Assembly (NCBI GenBank): GCA_025965895.1
Contig: JAOPWC010000114.1
Location: 124,001 to 188,000 of the forward strand
Source: Mycobacterium sp.
Lineage (GTDB): Bacteria; Actinomycetota; Actinomycetes; Mycobacteriales; Mycobacteriaceae
Direction of reading: 5' to 3'
Length of the DNA stretch: 64,000 nt
The notes below the pieces were generated by a model that saw nothing but the letters and a program-made list of their open reading frames with translations, was not told the origin of the DNA and ran no database searches. Shown here one piece after another: positions 52,965 to 61,087 of the stretch. The translations under genes were made by a program, and so were the position numbers. Within the stretch, counting starts at the first letter, position 1. Each line of letters starts with the position of its first letter.

Positions 52965-53968
52965 CGAGTTCCTCCGTGTGGTGAGGTTGAGGGACGACGC
53001 TGGCCGGTGATGGTGATGCGCACCGCATCGGCGAGCGGCGTTGGGGTCCAGCCCAACTCGGTGTGGGCGCGGGTGGGGTCAGGCTGATGGCGGCTGGTCA
53101 TGAAGTGCAGTTGCCCGGCCGGCAGCAGCGGGGCTCGGTGGGTCGCTCGCGACCCCGTTTCGGTGAGGCGCGAGACAATCCGGGCCAGCCGGGGTGGCAG
53201 CTGCGGCGGCTGGTGGGATCCGGTCAGTCGGCTGATCAGTTCAGCGAGCTCGCCGAACGGCACGTAGCGGTCGCACAGGATGTAGCGGGAGCCGACCTCG
53301 GCGGTGACCGCGGCGAGTTGCCCGCGGGCGATGTCGGGTGCGAACACCAGCGGGACACCGCCGGGCGGCAACACCGGCAGGGCGTTTCTGGCCAGCTTGC
53401 TGATGATGTCGTTGAGCCCCGGAGTGGAGCTCGGTGACGGGCCGAAAACCGCTGCCGGGTGGATGAACCGGGCGGGCAGTCCGCGGGTGACGGCATCGGA
53501 GACGACCCGGTCGGCTAGCTGCTTGGAGCGTTCATGGGGCGTGGGAAGTGGTGCATCCGCGAGAACCGACTCGTCATAGGCGACGCCCGGGCGGGCGGCG
53601 AACACGTCGATGGTGCTGGTGTATACAAACGACATGACCCGTGCGGCCAGGGCCTGCTCGACGAGGGCGCGGGTGCCCTCCACATTGACACGGTGGAACT
53701 GGCCGGGGTCACGCAGCCACTGCTCCGGCATCCCGGCGGCATGAAACACCGTGTCGCAGCCGTTGACCGCGGACGCCAGTGACCCGGCGTCGGCCAGATC
53801 CCCGGTCAGGACCTCGACACCGGCGGGTAGGACCGCTGTGGCGGCGTCAGGTTTGCGGGCCAAAGCCCGCACCTGGTGGCCTTGTTCGCGCAACGCGGTG
53901 ACGACGCTCCAGCCGACGATGCCGGTGGCACCGGTGACCAACACCGAGCCCATCTGGTCGATGCTCAT
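52961..53968 (-). CDS. 3beta-HSD-like extended SDR with altered catalytic Tyr
   Basis: 335 residues starting at ATG 53968 (MSIDQMGSVLVTGATGIVGW), where the Rossmann motif is intact. At the catalytic site the sequence reads PLPTPHERSKQLAD: the YxxxK Tyr is His while the Lys is kept. FVYTSTIDVFAA supplies the expected Ser/Thr. The C-terminus resembles nucleoside-sugar or sterol dehydrogenases. The 90 residues preceding ATG in the open frame are not used because the ATG overlaps the stop of the 79-aa gene. Activity may be altered or relaxed. Confidence 0.78.
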   Translation of the reverse strand: MSIDQMGSVLVTGATGIVGWSVVTALREQGHQVRALARKPDAATAVLPAGVEVLTGDLADAGSLASAVNGCDTVFHAAGMPEQWLRDPGQFHRVNVEGTRALVEQALAARVMSFVYTSTIDVFAARPGVAYDESVLADAPLPTPHERSKQLADRVVSDAVTRGLPARFIHPAAVFGPSPSSTPGLNDIISKLARNALPVLPPGGVPLVFAPDIARGQLAAVTAEVGSRYILCDRYVPFGELAELISRLTGSHQPPQLPPRLARIVSRLTETGSRATHRAPLLPAGQLHFMTSRHQPDPTRAHTELGWTPTPLADAVRITITGQRRPSTSPHGGTR

Positions 53969-54204
53969 GGCCGGGTGCCCAGCCGTTGTCGCAGGGACGC
54001 CGCCGGCAGGTCCAGCCCGAACTGCGGCCCATCCACGTGATCGCCGACCGCCGACTCGGCGACGGCATGCATGCCAGCGGCGAGCAGATCGGGCCCGCGG
54101 GTGGCGACTATCGACGCTGGACCGGGTTGGCCCAGCGGCGGCGACACCGCTTCCCGCAGCAGTGATCCGCGCAGGAAGGCGATGACGGTGCCGATGTCTC
54201 TCAT
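53965..54204 (-). CDS. 79-aa small protein, first gene of the SDR-MBL unit
   Basis: Starts at ATG 54204 behind a strong ribosome site (AGGAGGGAC) and ends in an ATGA overlap with the SDR. MRDIGTVIAFLRGSLLREAV suggests an N-terminal amphipathic helix; the rest is Gly/Asp-containing and soluble (HAVAESAVGDHVDGPQFGLD). No family recognised. The ribosome site and coupling make translation likely. It could be an accessory or carrier-like protein of this cassette. Confidence 0.6.
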   Translation of the reverse strand: MRDIGTVIAFLRGSLLREAVSPPLGQPGPASIVATRGPDLLAAGMHAVAESAVGDHVDGPQFGLDLPAASLRQRLGTRP

Positions 54205-54524
54205 ATGCGTCCCTCCTGGACCTTTTCCTGTCTCTCACCGTAAGAACCTGGGTGGCTTAGGGCTTGACCGTTTCTGCGGAATCGGTTGCCAGTTCTGCGG
54301 AGCCGCTGCGGCAGCCGACCGCACAACGGGTGGGTCGAGCAGCTCGCGCAACTCGCTTTCACCCCGGGCGTCCACATCCGCTGCCGCGTCGAATCCGCCG
54401 ATATCGTCGGACAATTCGCCGACGGGGTCGACCCAGCCCAAGGTGACGTTGTGACCACCGAATATAGCTGCCACGCCTGATTAACACACGGCCGGCTTTC
54501 GAGATCTTGATGGGAAGCGAAGCG
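54205..54524. other. 320-bp interval upstream of the SDR-MBL unit
   Basis: Presumed promoter region of the 79-aa gene. No convincing -35/-10 seen. A plus-strand frame (54286-54480) ends FTPGVHIRCRV...VTTEYSCHA and reads like a protein C-terminus, and a minus-strand frame (54235-54474) covers the same bases; neither has a ribosome site or recognisable family. Possibly a relic; I cannot identify it. Confidence 0.4.
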
Positions 54525-55502
54525 TCAGCGCGGGCCCGTAAGCACATGATCGCGCGCGCGGCTGGGGGGAGATCCGTAGTGCTTGTGGAACACACGGCTG
54601 AAGTGCGCGGGGTTGATGAATCCCCACCGCGAGGCGATGTCGCCGACGTGGTCATCGGTGTTGGCCAGGTCGGCGTAGCAATGGGCCAGACGCCGAGCGC
54701 GAATGTGGGCGGCCAGCGTGGTGTTCAGGTCGTCGAAGGCCGCGTACAGCGTTCGGATCGAGACGAAGTGGGCGGCAGCGATCGTCGCCGGGCTTAGTGT
54801 CAAGTCACCGAGGTTGTCCTCGATGTATCCCAGGACCCGTTCGCGCAGCTCCCGCGCCGCGCGCGTGCCCAATCCCTGCTGGCAGGTACGCGCGTGCGGA
54901 TCGAGATCGGCGAGCATTTGGGCCACCAGCGCGGCCGACCTTTTCGTGGCCTCGGGGCTCATCGTCGCAAGAGCGTCACTCAGCACCCCCAGAAGTTCAA
55001 AGAGCGACCGGACCGGCGCGATCTCGCGACCGGACATCGGTCGCACGGCCATTGGGGTGTGCATCGACGGGAGCAGCGACACCGCGACGGAACGCTCAAG
55101 GATGAGGGTGCGCTTATGAAGCGTCTCGACGACCTCGTAGCTGCACCTGACCCCGCTGTCCCAGAGCATCATGTCGCCCGGGCCGAGGACCAGCACGTCG
55201 TCACCCTGGCGGATGACCTCCTTACCGTCGGCGACGTACTGCAGCCCGACGACGTCCCGTGTGGTCGCACTGACCTGCCTGAGCGCGCGCCGAGCGCGGT
55301 GCGGCTGGGCCAACGTGTCCACAAGCCGCATCTGGCCGAGGCGCTGCTCGCGCACCACGGCCGTAAAGGCATCGGCGGAACGGTCAGGTACCTCCATGGA
55401 GAATGGGATATACGTTCGGCTCAGGACCTCGGTCCATGCGTCGAAACGGTCCCGCTCGGGGACGTCCGCCAGGTCCCACGTGTCATTGTCCGTCCGAGCC
55501 AT
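54525..55502 (-). CDS. AraC family regulator with methyltransferase-like N-terminus
   Basis: 325 residues. AraC-binding-like N-terminal domain from about residue 17 (RFDAWTEVLSRTYIPFSMEV) and a double helix-turn-helix C-terminal domain (LSPATIAAAHFVSIRTLYAA; VGDIASRWGFINPAHFSRVF). The first ten residues, MARTDNDTWD, are identical to those of methyltransferase paralogue 3, with 18 consecutive identical bases (GACAATGACACGTGGGAC), and do not belong to the AraC fold. Probable activator of the adjacent 79-aa/SDR/MBL/condensation genes in response to a small ligand. Confidence 0.88.
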   Translation of the reverse strand: MARTDNDTWDLADVPERDRFDAWTEVLSRTYIPFSMEVPDRSADAFTAVVREQRLGQMRLVDTLAQPHRARRALRQVSATTRDVVGLQYVADGKEVIRQGDDVLVLGPGDMMLWDSGVRCSYEVVETLHKRTLILERSVAVSLLPSMHTPMAVRPMSGREIAPVRSLFELLGVLSDALATMSPEATKRSAALVAQMLADLDPHARTCQQGLGTRAARELRERVLGYIEDNLGDLTLSPATIAAAHFVSIRTLYAAFDDLNTTLAAHIRARRLAHCYADLANTDDHVGDIASRWGFINPAHFSRVFHKHYGSPPSRARDHVLTGPR

Positions 55503-55578
55503 GCTTACCCTCTTGAATAGTGCTGAATCGATAACGCTCGTTTGCCGCTGCCCGTAAACGGCTCGATCTGAACGTCTT

Positions 55579-55785
55579 TCACCGGCGAACGCTTTTTACG
55601 AGAGTGGCTCGGCCCGCTGATGCCTGGTCTAGAACCGCGTTGCAGCGCGCCTGTAAAGTGTTCCCCGAGCCGAAGCTGTATTCCGTGAGCCACCCAAACT
55701 CGGCGAATATGTTTGAGCGCGAAGGAATTTCCAATGCCGGAGTCAGTCTGACGCGCCGAGCGTCGGAGCCGGTTTCGCGTCGCAC
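55579..55785 (-). pseudogene. 68-codon frame sharing the MRRETGSDA start
   Basis: Begins GTG and MRRETGSDA, the same nine residues as the condensation gene, because it lies in the right copy of the flanking repeat. It then runs through unrelated sequence (RRVRLTPALEIPSRSNIFAE...) to a stop. The ribosome site is weakened (GCAGGC). Likely a start region cut off from its gene. I see no function. Confidence 0.4.
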
Positions 55786-55925
55786 TATCAGCTGCCTGCA
55801 TAAGCCTGTTTCGCGTCCAGCCCTAAACCGCTGTGACTCGAAGTCTGTTCATGCCGTCGCCCAGGGTTTGAACGCGTGCGACAAGTCGGTGTAGCGATGG
55901 TCCCGAGGCAGGCGTTGATGCGAAT
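55760..55925. repeat. Flanking direct repeat, right copy
   Basis: Counterpart of 51536-51700, same orientation. Together they bracket the AraC, 79-aa, SDR and MBL genes (about 4.2 kb). The outer part of this copy encodes the C-terminal end of an AraC relic (HRYTDLSHAFKPWATA). Confidence 0.75.
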
Positions 55926-56100
55926 TGCCGTAGTGGGCGTTGAAGGTGCAGCTGAAGCGGCGCGTGCCGGAGAAACCCCAGCGGTGAGCAATGATCGAGA
56001 TGGGCCGATCGTTATCGGGCCCGTCTTCTCGCGTGCATGCAAGCCTCCGCCCGCGCACGGTCTCTACCGTTTGAACGGTGGCCGTGAAAACGCGGTTGAC
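55849..56100 (-). pseudogene. C-terminal relic of a second AraC regulator
   Basis: Minus-strand codons read DRPISIIAHRWGFSGTRRFS, then CTFNAHYGNSHQRLPRDHRY and a stop. This is the second helix-turn-helix of an AraC DNA-binding domain (typical form ISEIAxRWGFxDxxHFSRxFRRxYGxSP). The first helix-turn-helix is hardly recognisable and no sensor domain precedes it; the frame runs on only as antisense of the PadR gene. The 709 bp between the two intact regulators hold only such relics. Confidence 0.7.
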
Positions 56101-56211
56101 AGTCTGTGCGGATCCACCCAATGAGCTCCGGCGCTGGCAGCCGGTGTGGCAATGGGGTCGCTTCGACCCCGTGCGGCGGGTTGTTGGGGTCGGTGCCCTT
56201 AGCATCAGCGA

Positions 56212-56817
56212 ATGGCACTGCGTTTTGCGATCCTGACCGCACTGACCGAACGTGCATCGACCGGCTTTGAGCTTGCCAGGCGGTTCGATCGAGCTTTCGG
56301 GTACTTCTGGTCGGCATCGCACCAGCAGATCTATCGTGAACTGGAACGGCTCCATACCAACGGACTTGTCACCGAGGCGCCCCGGCCGGCGGTTTCCGGC
56401 CGCGGCCAGCCGAAGGAATTCTCCATCACTTCGGCGGGGACTGCTGCGCTGCGCGCCTGGGTGAGCCAGGTTGACGAGCCGACTCCGCCGCGGGAAGCCA
56501 TCATCGTGAAGATCCGAGCCGCAGCCGCTGTTGGCGACCTTGAGGGCATACGCGCTGTGGTGGCTCACCATCTCGAGGTGCACGAAAAAACCTACGCCAC
56601 GTACCGCGAGATCGAGGCGCGTGACTTCTCGGTCATCGACAACGAGGCTGACGCGCTGAAACACCTGGTCTTGAAGGGCGGTCTGAGGATCGAACGTGCC
56701 TGGGCCGACTGGTGTCTCGAAGCGATCGAGGCACTCGACGGCATGCAAGAGCCGACGGCACACCGAACGCCTCGGCGCAGGCGCATGGCGACATCACCGA
56801 AGATGAGCGGCCGGTAG
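56212..56817 (+). CDS. PadR family transcriptional regulator
   Basis: 201 residues. Winged helix at 1-80: FAILTALTERASTGFELARR, YFWSASHQQIYRELERLHTN and VSGRGQPKEFSITSAG, the PadR signature. The C-terminal dimerisation helices cover 90-180 (VVAHHLEVHEKTYATYREIE). The tail is basic (HRTPRRRRMAT). ATG 56212 gives MALRFAILTAL. Target unknown; the ATGCAAC palindrome before the nitronate monooxygenase gene 2 kb away is one possibility. Confidence 0.88.
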   Translation: MALRFAILTALTERASTGFELARRFDRAFGYFWSASHQQIYRELERLHTNGLVTEAPRPAVSGRGQPKEFSITSAGTAALRAWVSQVDEPTPPREAIIVKIRAAAAVGDLEGIRAVVAHHLEVHEKTYATYREIEARDFSVIDNEADALKHLVLKGGLRIERAWADWCLEAIEALDGMQEPTAHRTPRRRRMATSPKMSGR

Positions 56818-56865
56818 GCGGCGGGTTGACGGGAGGCTGCGCGGCGTTGCCGGCGCGTCGGCGCG

Positions 56866-57110
56866 TACACCCAGCGGCCCGCCAGGTCTGGCTTCCGCTT
56901 GGCGCGGAACGCCTCGACGCCAACTCGGTGGTCGTGCGACGCCCCGGTGATCGTCATCTCTGTGGCTTCACAACTCAAGGGCATCGTCGAGCGTCGATGC
57001 GGAGGCAAAGTGAGCAGCCACCTTGCGACTCGATCTGCTCCTCCCTGCTGACGGGGAGCCCTCTGGCGATGATGTCGGCGATGTCCGCGGGCACCTCGCT
57101 GTGACGAGCG
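56866..57110 (-). pseudogene. Relic of a crotonase (enoyl-CoA hydratase) C-terminus
   Basis: Minus strand: LDDALEL, then after one extra T in GAGTTGTGAAGCC the sequence reads EATEMTITGASHDH and GVEAFRAKRKPDLAGR-W. This is the usual C-terminal end of enoyl-CoA hydratases (...LEAE...DHREGVxAFLxKRxPxFxGR). Upstream, ADIADIIA may be a further decayed piece. The N-terminal catalytic two thirds is absent. Fills most of the 374-bp interval between PadR and the monooxygenase. Confidence 0.65.
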
Positions 57111-57191
57111 TCCGCGGGCGCCGACGGAATTCGGCGTCCTGGCGGGAAGGGCGCGGTCTCATGGCTTCTTGACGGCGGGTGTGTCGCACGC

Positions 57192-58190
57192 TCAGGCCGA
57201 CCGGGCGATCACATTCGGTGTCGGCGTCGTGGCATCGATGGTGAGCAGCGCCTCATCGTATTGGGCCTTGAATACGGCGAGGAGCTGGGCGACCGTCAGG
57301 CTTTCCTTGATCACGCCGATGCCCTGCCCGGAACCCCAAATGTCTTTCCACGCCTTGGCCTTCATGTTGCCGCCGGACCCGAAGTCCATCGCGGACGGAT
57401 CGGACTCGGGCAGGTCGTCGGGGTTGAGTCCGGCGGCGGCGATGCTGCCGCGTAGGTAGTTGCCGTGGACGCCGGTGAACAGGTTGCTGTAGACGATGTC
57501 CTTGGCGGTGCTGTCGATGACCATTTGCTTGTAGGCCGGGTCGGTGTTTGCCTCGGTAGTCGACAGGAATGCCGATCCGATGTAGGCGAAGTCGGCGCCG
57601 GCGGCCTTGGCGGCGAGTATCGAGCGGCCGTGTGCGATCGAGCCGGACAGCAGCACCGGCCCGTCAAACCACTCCCGGACCTCCTGGACCAGCGCGAAGG
57701 GTGATTGCGTGCCGGCGTGGCCGCCGGCGCCGGCGGCCACGGCGACGATACCGTCGGCGCCCTTTTCGATGGCCTTGTGGGCGAACTCGTTGGTGATCAC
57801 GTCGTGCAGCACGATGCCGCCGTAGGAGTGGACGGCTTCGTTGATCTCCCGCCGCGCTCCCAGCGACGTGATCACAATCGGCACTTGGTGTTCCACGACC
57901 ACGCCCATGTCATGCTCGAGGCGGTCGACGGAGCGGTGCACGATCTGGTTGACCGCGAACGGCGCCACGATCGCATCCGGGTTCGCCGCCGCGTATGACC
58001 TGTTCTCTTCGGTGATGCGGTCCAGCCAGTCGGTGAGCAGCGACGCGGGGCGGGCATTCAAGGCTGGGAACGAGCCGATCACCCCGGCCTGGCACTGAGC
58101 AATTACCAGCTCCGGACCGGACGCGATGAACAGCGGCGCGCCCACAACCGGGAGCGTGAGTCGACGGGAGAGGACGGCAGGCAGGGCCAT
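57192..58190 (-). CDS. Nitronate monooxygenase (2-nitropropane dioxygenase family)
   Basis: 332 residues of the FMN-dependent NMO TIM barrel, which oxidises alkyl nitronates and detoxifies propionate 3-nitronate. PVVGAPLFIASGPELVIAQC, the phosphate-binding GAGGHAGTQSPFALV and GADFAYIGSAFLSTTEA are family motifs, with the catalytic His in GGHAG. ATG 58190 (AAGGAA upstream) is preferred; the frame to 58292 would read through a palindromic operator-like site. Confidence 0.9.
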   Translation of the reverse strand: MALPAVLSRRLTLPVVGAPLFIASGPELVIAQCQAGVIGSFPALNARPASLLTDWLDRITEENRSYAAANPDAIVAPFAVNQIVHRSVDRLEHDMGVVVEHQVPIVITSLGARREINEAVHSYGGIVLHDVITNEFAHKAIEKGADGIVAVAAGAGGHAGTQSPFALVQEVREWFDGPVLLSGSIAHGRSILAAKAAGADFAYIGSAFLSTTEANTDPAYKQMVIDSTAKDIVYSNLFTGVHGNYLRGSIAAAGLNPDDLPESDPSAMDFGSGGNMKAKAWKDIWGSGQGIGVIKESLTVAQLLAVFKAQYDEALLTIDATTPTPNVIARSA

Positions 58191-58283
58191 GGTGGTTCCT
58201 TGGGCGGTTCGCGGGTCTTCCACTGGCGGACGTCGCCACCGGAAGTTGTGCTCCGTCACAAAGCTATTGCCATCCAACCAATT

Positions 58284-58299
58284 ATGCAACAAGTTGCAT
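58284..58299. promoter_or_regulatory. Palindromic operator upstream of the nitronate monooxygenase
   Basis: ATGCAAC-AA-GTTGCAT, a perfect 16-bp palindrome in an AT-rich patch 94 bp before the ATG 58190. Typical of MarR/PadR/TetR-type sites. The remaining 313-bp interval (58191-58503) has one plus-strand frame of no recognisable family and nothing else. Confidence 0.5.
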
Positions 58300-58503
58300 T
58301 AAGCCTGTGTTGCGACTCACACCCGGATGCCCAGCGCTGGCCCGACGAGACCCCCGTCGCGACCGGACCTATGCCCGACTTCTTCATAGACGCCGAACGC
58401 GCCACGCCCACCAGGCCGCAACTGCCCGCTTCGAGCAGCATTGCGCGAACGTCAACCTCGCGGGCCCGGCAGCAGAAAGGGGACTAGGCCCTAAGCAGTT
58501 CCC

Positions 58504-59301
58504 TCAGGTAAGCAATGCGCTGCGCAAAGCGTCGATGTCTTCACCGGAGACGTCTGCCGCGCGCAGGTAACCCTCGAGTGAGCCGTAGTTGTCGTCGATG
58601 GCTTGCCGTGCCGCGCTGAGGTACTCTCCGCGCACGCCGAGCACGTCGTCGGACAGCCGCGCTTCGGCGAACGTCACCGCCTCAGGCGCTAACGTCGAGC
58701 CGGCCCGCTGACCCATCATGTCGACAATTCGGCTGCGGAGCTCGGGCACCGCCTCGTTGCTGCGCAGGTAGTCCGCGAGGATCGCGTCGCGATCGACGCC
58801 GAGCGACTCGAGCACGACCGCGACGGTGAAACCCGTGCGGTCCTTGCCGGCGAAACAGTGCGTGATCACCGGGCGCCCCCCGGCCAGCAGTGAAACCACT
58901 TGCCGCACCGCACGTTGCGCACCCGCCAGGCTGGGGAAGCGCTGATACTCCTCGGTCATGTACTGGGCGGCCTCATCGCCGACCGATTCGTCGCCTGGCC
59001 GTTCGGTCATCATCCGGGTGAACGCGTGCTCGTGCGGTGACTCGCCATCTGTCCCGGCGGCCAGGTCGGGGAACGGGAGGAGATGCACGGCGACACCGTT
59101 GGGAACACGGCCTGGTCCGCGACGCTGAACCTCGCGGGGGGAACGCAAGTCGGCGACGTCGGCGATGCCGAGTCGGCGCAATTCCGCGCGGCCGTCGTCC
59201 TCCAGGCGGCTCAATTCACTGGACCGGAAGAACCGCCCGGGCCGCACACCCGTGGCGTCGGCGACGTCGCGAAAGTTCCAGGCGCCGTGCAACGCTGGCA
59301 C
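58504..59301 (-). CDS. ptpB: Tyrosine/dual-specificity phosphatase PtpB (MptpB-like)
   Basis: 265 residues. The P-loop HCFAGKDRTG contains the catalytic Cys and Arg (C-x5-R) together with the Lys-Asp pair typical of the MptpB/LipA lipid-phosphatase type. N-terminal GAWNFRDVAD and FRSSELSRL match MptpB (Rv0153c), a secreted phosphoinositide and phosphotyrosine phosphatase. No signal peptide. Starts 2 bp after the fadE2 stop, so it is cotranscribed with fadE2 as in M. tuberculosis. Confidence 0.92.
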   Translation of the reverse strand: MPALHGAWNFRDVADATGVRPGRFFRSSELSRLEDDGRAELRRLGIADVADLRSPREVQRRGPGRVPNGVAVHLLPFPDLAAGTDGESPHEHAFTRMMTERPGDESVGDEAAQYMTEEYQRFPSLAGAQRAVRQVVSLLAGGRPVITHCFAGKDRTGFTVAVVLESLGVDRDAILADYLRSNEAVPELRSRIVDMMGQRAGSTLAPEAVTFAEARLSDDVLGVRGEYLSAARQAIDDNYGSLEGYLRAADVSGEDIDALRSALLT

Positions 59302-59303
59302 GC

Positions 59304-60527
59304 CTACGTCACCGCCGCGGCAAAAGCGCTTTTCTCCCGGCCAATTTCGGCCCGGGCGATGGACCGCATGTGAACTTCGTCAGGTCCGTCGAAAATGCGC
59401 ATAGCGCGGTGCCAGGCGTACATCCGGGCGAGCGGAGTGTCTTCGCTGACCCCGGCCGCGCCGAACACCTGGATGGCCCGGTCCATGACGTCGCAGGCAA
59501 CGCGCGGCGCGACCGCCTTGATTTGGGCGACCAGGTGCCGGGCTTCCTTGTTGCCGTGCTTGTCGATGGTCCACGCAGCCTGGTGGCACAACAGCCGAGC
59601 CTGGTCGATCTCGTTGCGGGACCGCGCAATGGACTCGCGTACCACGCCCTGCTCGGCAAGCGGCTTACCGAAAGCCACCCGATTGCGGGCACGGTCGACC
59701 ATCAACGCCAGCGCACGTTCGGCGGCACCGAGTGCCCTCATGCAGTGGTGGATGCGGCCCGGCCCGAGGCGGGCCTGCGCGATCGCGAAGCCGGAGCCTT
59801 CCTCGCCGAGCAGGTTGGCGGCGGGGACGCGCACGTCCTCGTAGATGACCTCGCAGTGCCCGTGCTGGTCCTGGTAGCCGAACACCGGCGTCGAGCGCAC
59901 GAGGGTCACGCCGGGGGTTTCGGTGGGCACCAGGATCATCGACTGCTGGCGATGGGCAGCGGCGTCCGGATTGGTGCGGCCCATCACGATCAGGACCCTG
60001 CAGCGAGGGTCGGCCGCGCCGGACGACCACCACTTACGGCCGTTGACCACGTAGTCGTCGCCGTCGCGGGTGATCGTCGTGGCGATGTTGGAGGCGTCAC
60101 TGCTGGCCACGGCCGGCTCGGTCATCGAGAACGCGCTGCGGATCTCGCCGTTCAGCAGCGGCTCGAGCCAGTCCTTGCGCTGGTGCTCGGTGCCGAACAT
60201 GTGCAGGATTTCCATGTTGCCGGTGTCGGGGGCCGCGCAGTTGACGGCTTCCGGGGCGATCTCGCCGCTCCAACCGGTCAGCTCGGCCAGCGGCGCGTAA
60301 TCGGTGTTTGTCAGCCCTGATACCGAGGGCAAAAACAGATTCCACAGCCCGCGCTCTTTGGCCAGGGTCTTCAGCTCTTCGACGATCGGTGGCAGCGTGT
60401 GATCGTCAGGTCCCTTCTCGATGCGGTACCGCTCGTATTCGGCTTCGGCGGGAAACACGAATTCGGTCATGAACGCACTGAGCCGCTTCTGATAGTCCGC
60501 CGCCTTGGCCGACATCGTGAAATCCAT
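59304..60527 (-). CDS. fadE2: Acyl-CoA dehydrogenase FadE2
   Basis: 407 residues; FAD-dependent alpha-beta oxidation of an acyl-CoA. AFSMTEPAVASSDASNI and VVNGRKWWSSGA are ACAD signatures, IQVFGAAGVSEDTPLARMYA is the C-terminal one. The sequence is of the ACAD10/11-like branch (long DTGNMEILHMFGTEHQRKDW). ATG 60527 (MDFTMSAKAADYQ) used; the open frame to 60623 overlaps the start of the divergent NTF2-like gene. Leads fadE2-ptpB. Confidence 0.92.
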   Translation of the reverse strand: MDFTMSAKAADYQKRLSAFMTEFVFPAEAEYERYRIEKGPDDHTLPPIVEELKTLAKERGLWNLFLPSVSGLTNTDYAPLAELTGWSGEIAPEAVNCAAPDTGNMEILHMFGTEHQRKDWLEPLLNGEIRSAFSMTEPAVASSDASNIATTITRDGDDYVVNGRKWWSSGAADPRCRVLIVMGRTNPDAAAHRQQSMILVPTETPGVTLVRSTPVFGYQDQHGHCEVIYEDVRVPAANLLGEEGSGFAIAQARLGPGRIHHCMRALGAAERALALMVDRARNRVAFGKPLAEQGVVRESIARSRNEIDQARLLCHQAAWTIDKHGNKEARHLVAQIKAVAPRVACDVMDRAIQVFGAAGVSEDTPLARMYAWHRAMRIFDGPDEVHMRSIARAEIGREKSAFAAAVT

Positions 60528-60592
60528 GCCAGTCACGATAGGCCACCTGAAACGACGACGGATTTCGCGTGCCGGAGGGTGAGGATAGGACG

Positions 60593-61054
60593 ATGACCGA
60601 GAGCCGTCCTCCCTTTCCGCCATTTACATTCGACACCGCGATCCAGAAGGTCCAGGCCGCCGAGAATGCCTGGAACACCCGCAACCCACAGCACGTCAGC
60701 CTGGCCTACACTCCCGACTCGCAGTGGCGAAACCGCGATGAGCACGTTGTCGGCCGGGACGAGATCGTCGCCTTCCTCACCCGCAAGTGGCAGCGCGAAC
60801 TCGACTACGTGCTCCGCAAGTCCCTGTGGGACTTCCACGACAACCGAATCGCGGTGCGATTCCAGTACGAGTGTCACGACGCCAACGGCCAGTGGTTCCG
60901 CAGCTACGGCAACGAGTTGTGGGAGTTCACCACATCCGGGTTGATGTCTAGGCGAGAAGCCAGCATCAATGACGTGCCGATCGACGAATCGGACCGGCGG
61001 TATCTCGGTCCCCGCACCACGTCGGAATACGGCAACGACATCCCGCTGTGGTGA
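60593..61054 (+). CDS. DUF1348 NTF2-like protein
   Basis: 153 residues of the nuclear transport factor 2-like superfamily, DUF1348: [60 protein letters not shown] and [12 protein letters not shown] are its blocks. Function unknown. ATG 60593 follows a GAGGATAGG ribosome site; the frame to 60569 is rejected. Divergent from fadE2 with a 65-bp shared promoter region; cynS follows after 33 bp, so the two are probably cotranscribed. Confidence 0.88.
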   Translation: MTESRPPFPPFTFDTAIQKVQAAENAWNTRNPQHVSLAYTPDSQWRNRDEHVVGRDEIVAFLTRKWQRELDYVLRKSLWDFHDNRIAVRFQYECHDANGQWFRSYGNELWEFTTSGLMSRREASINDVPIDESDRRYLGPRTTSEYGNDIPLW

Positions 61055-61087
61055 CGACACCGCCCGCTGTCCTGCATCCTTGGCGGC

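Noticed and set aside
56101..56763. Extension of the AraC relic into a 304-codon frame
   Set aside because: Beyond about 56100 the frame is antisense to the PadR gene and carries no AraC features; only the last 50-80 codons are relic.
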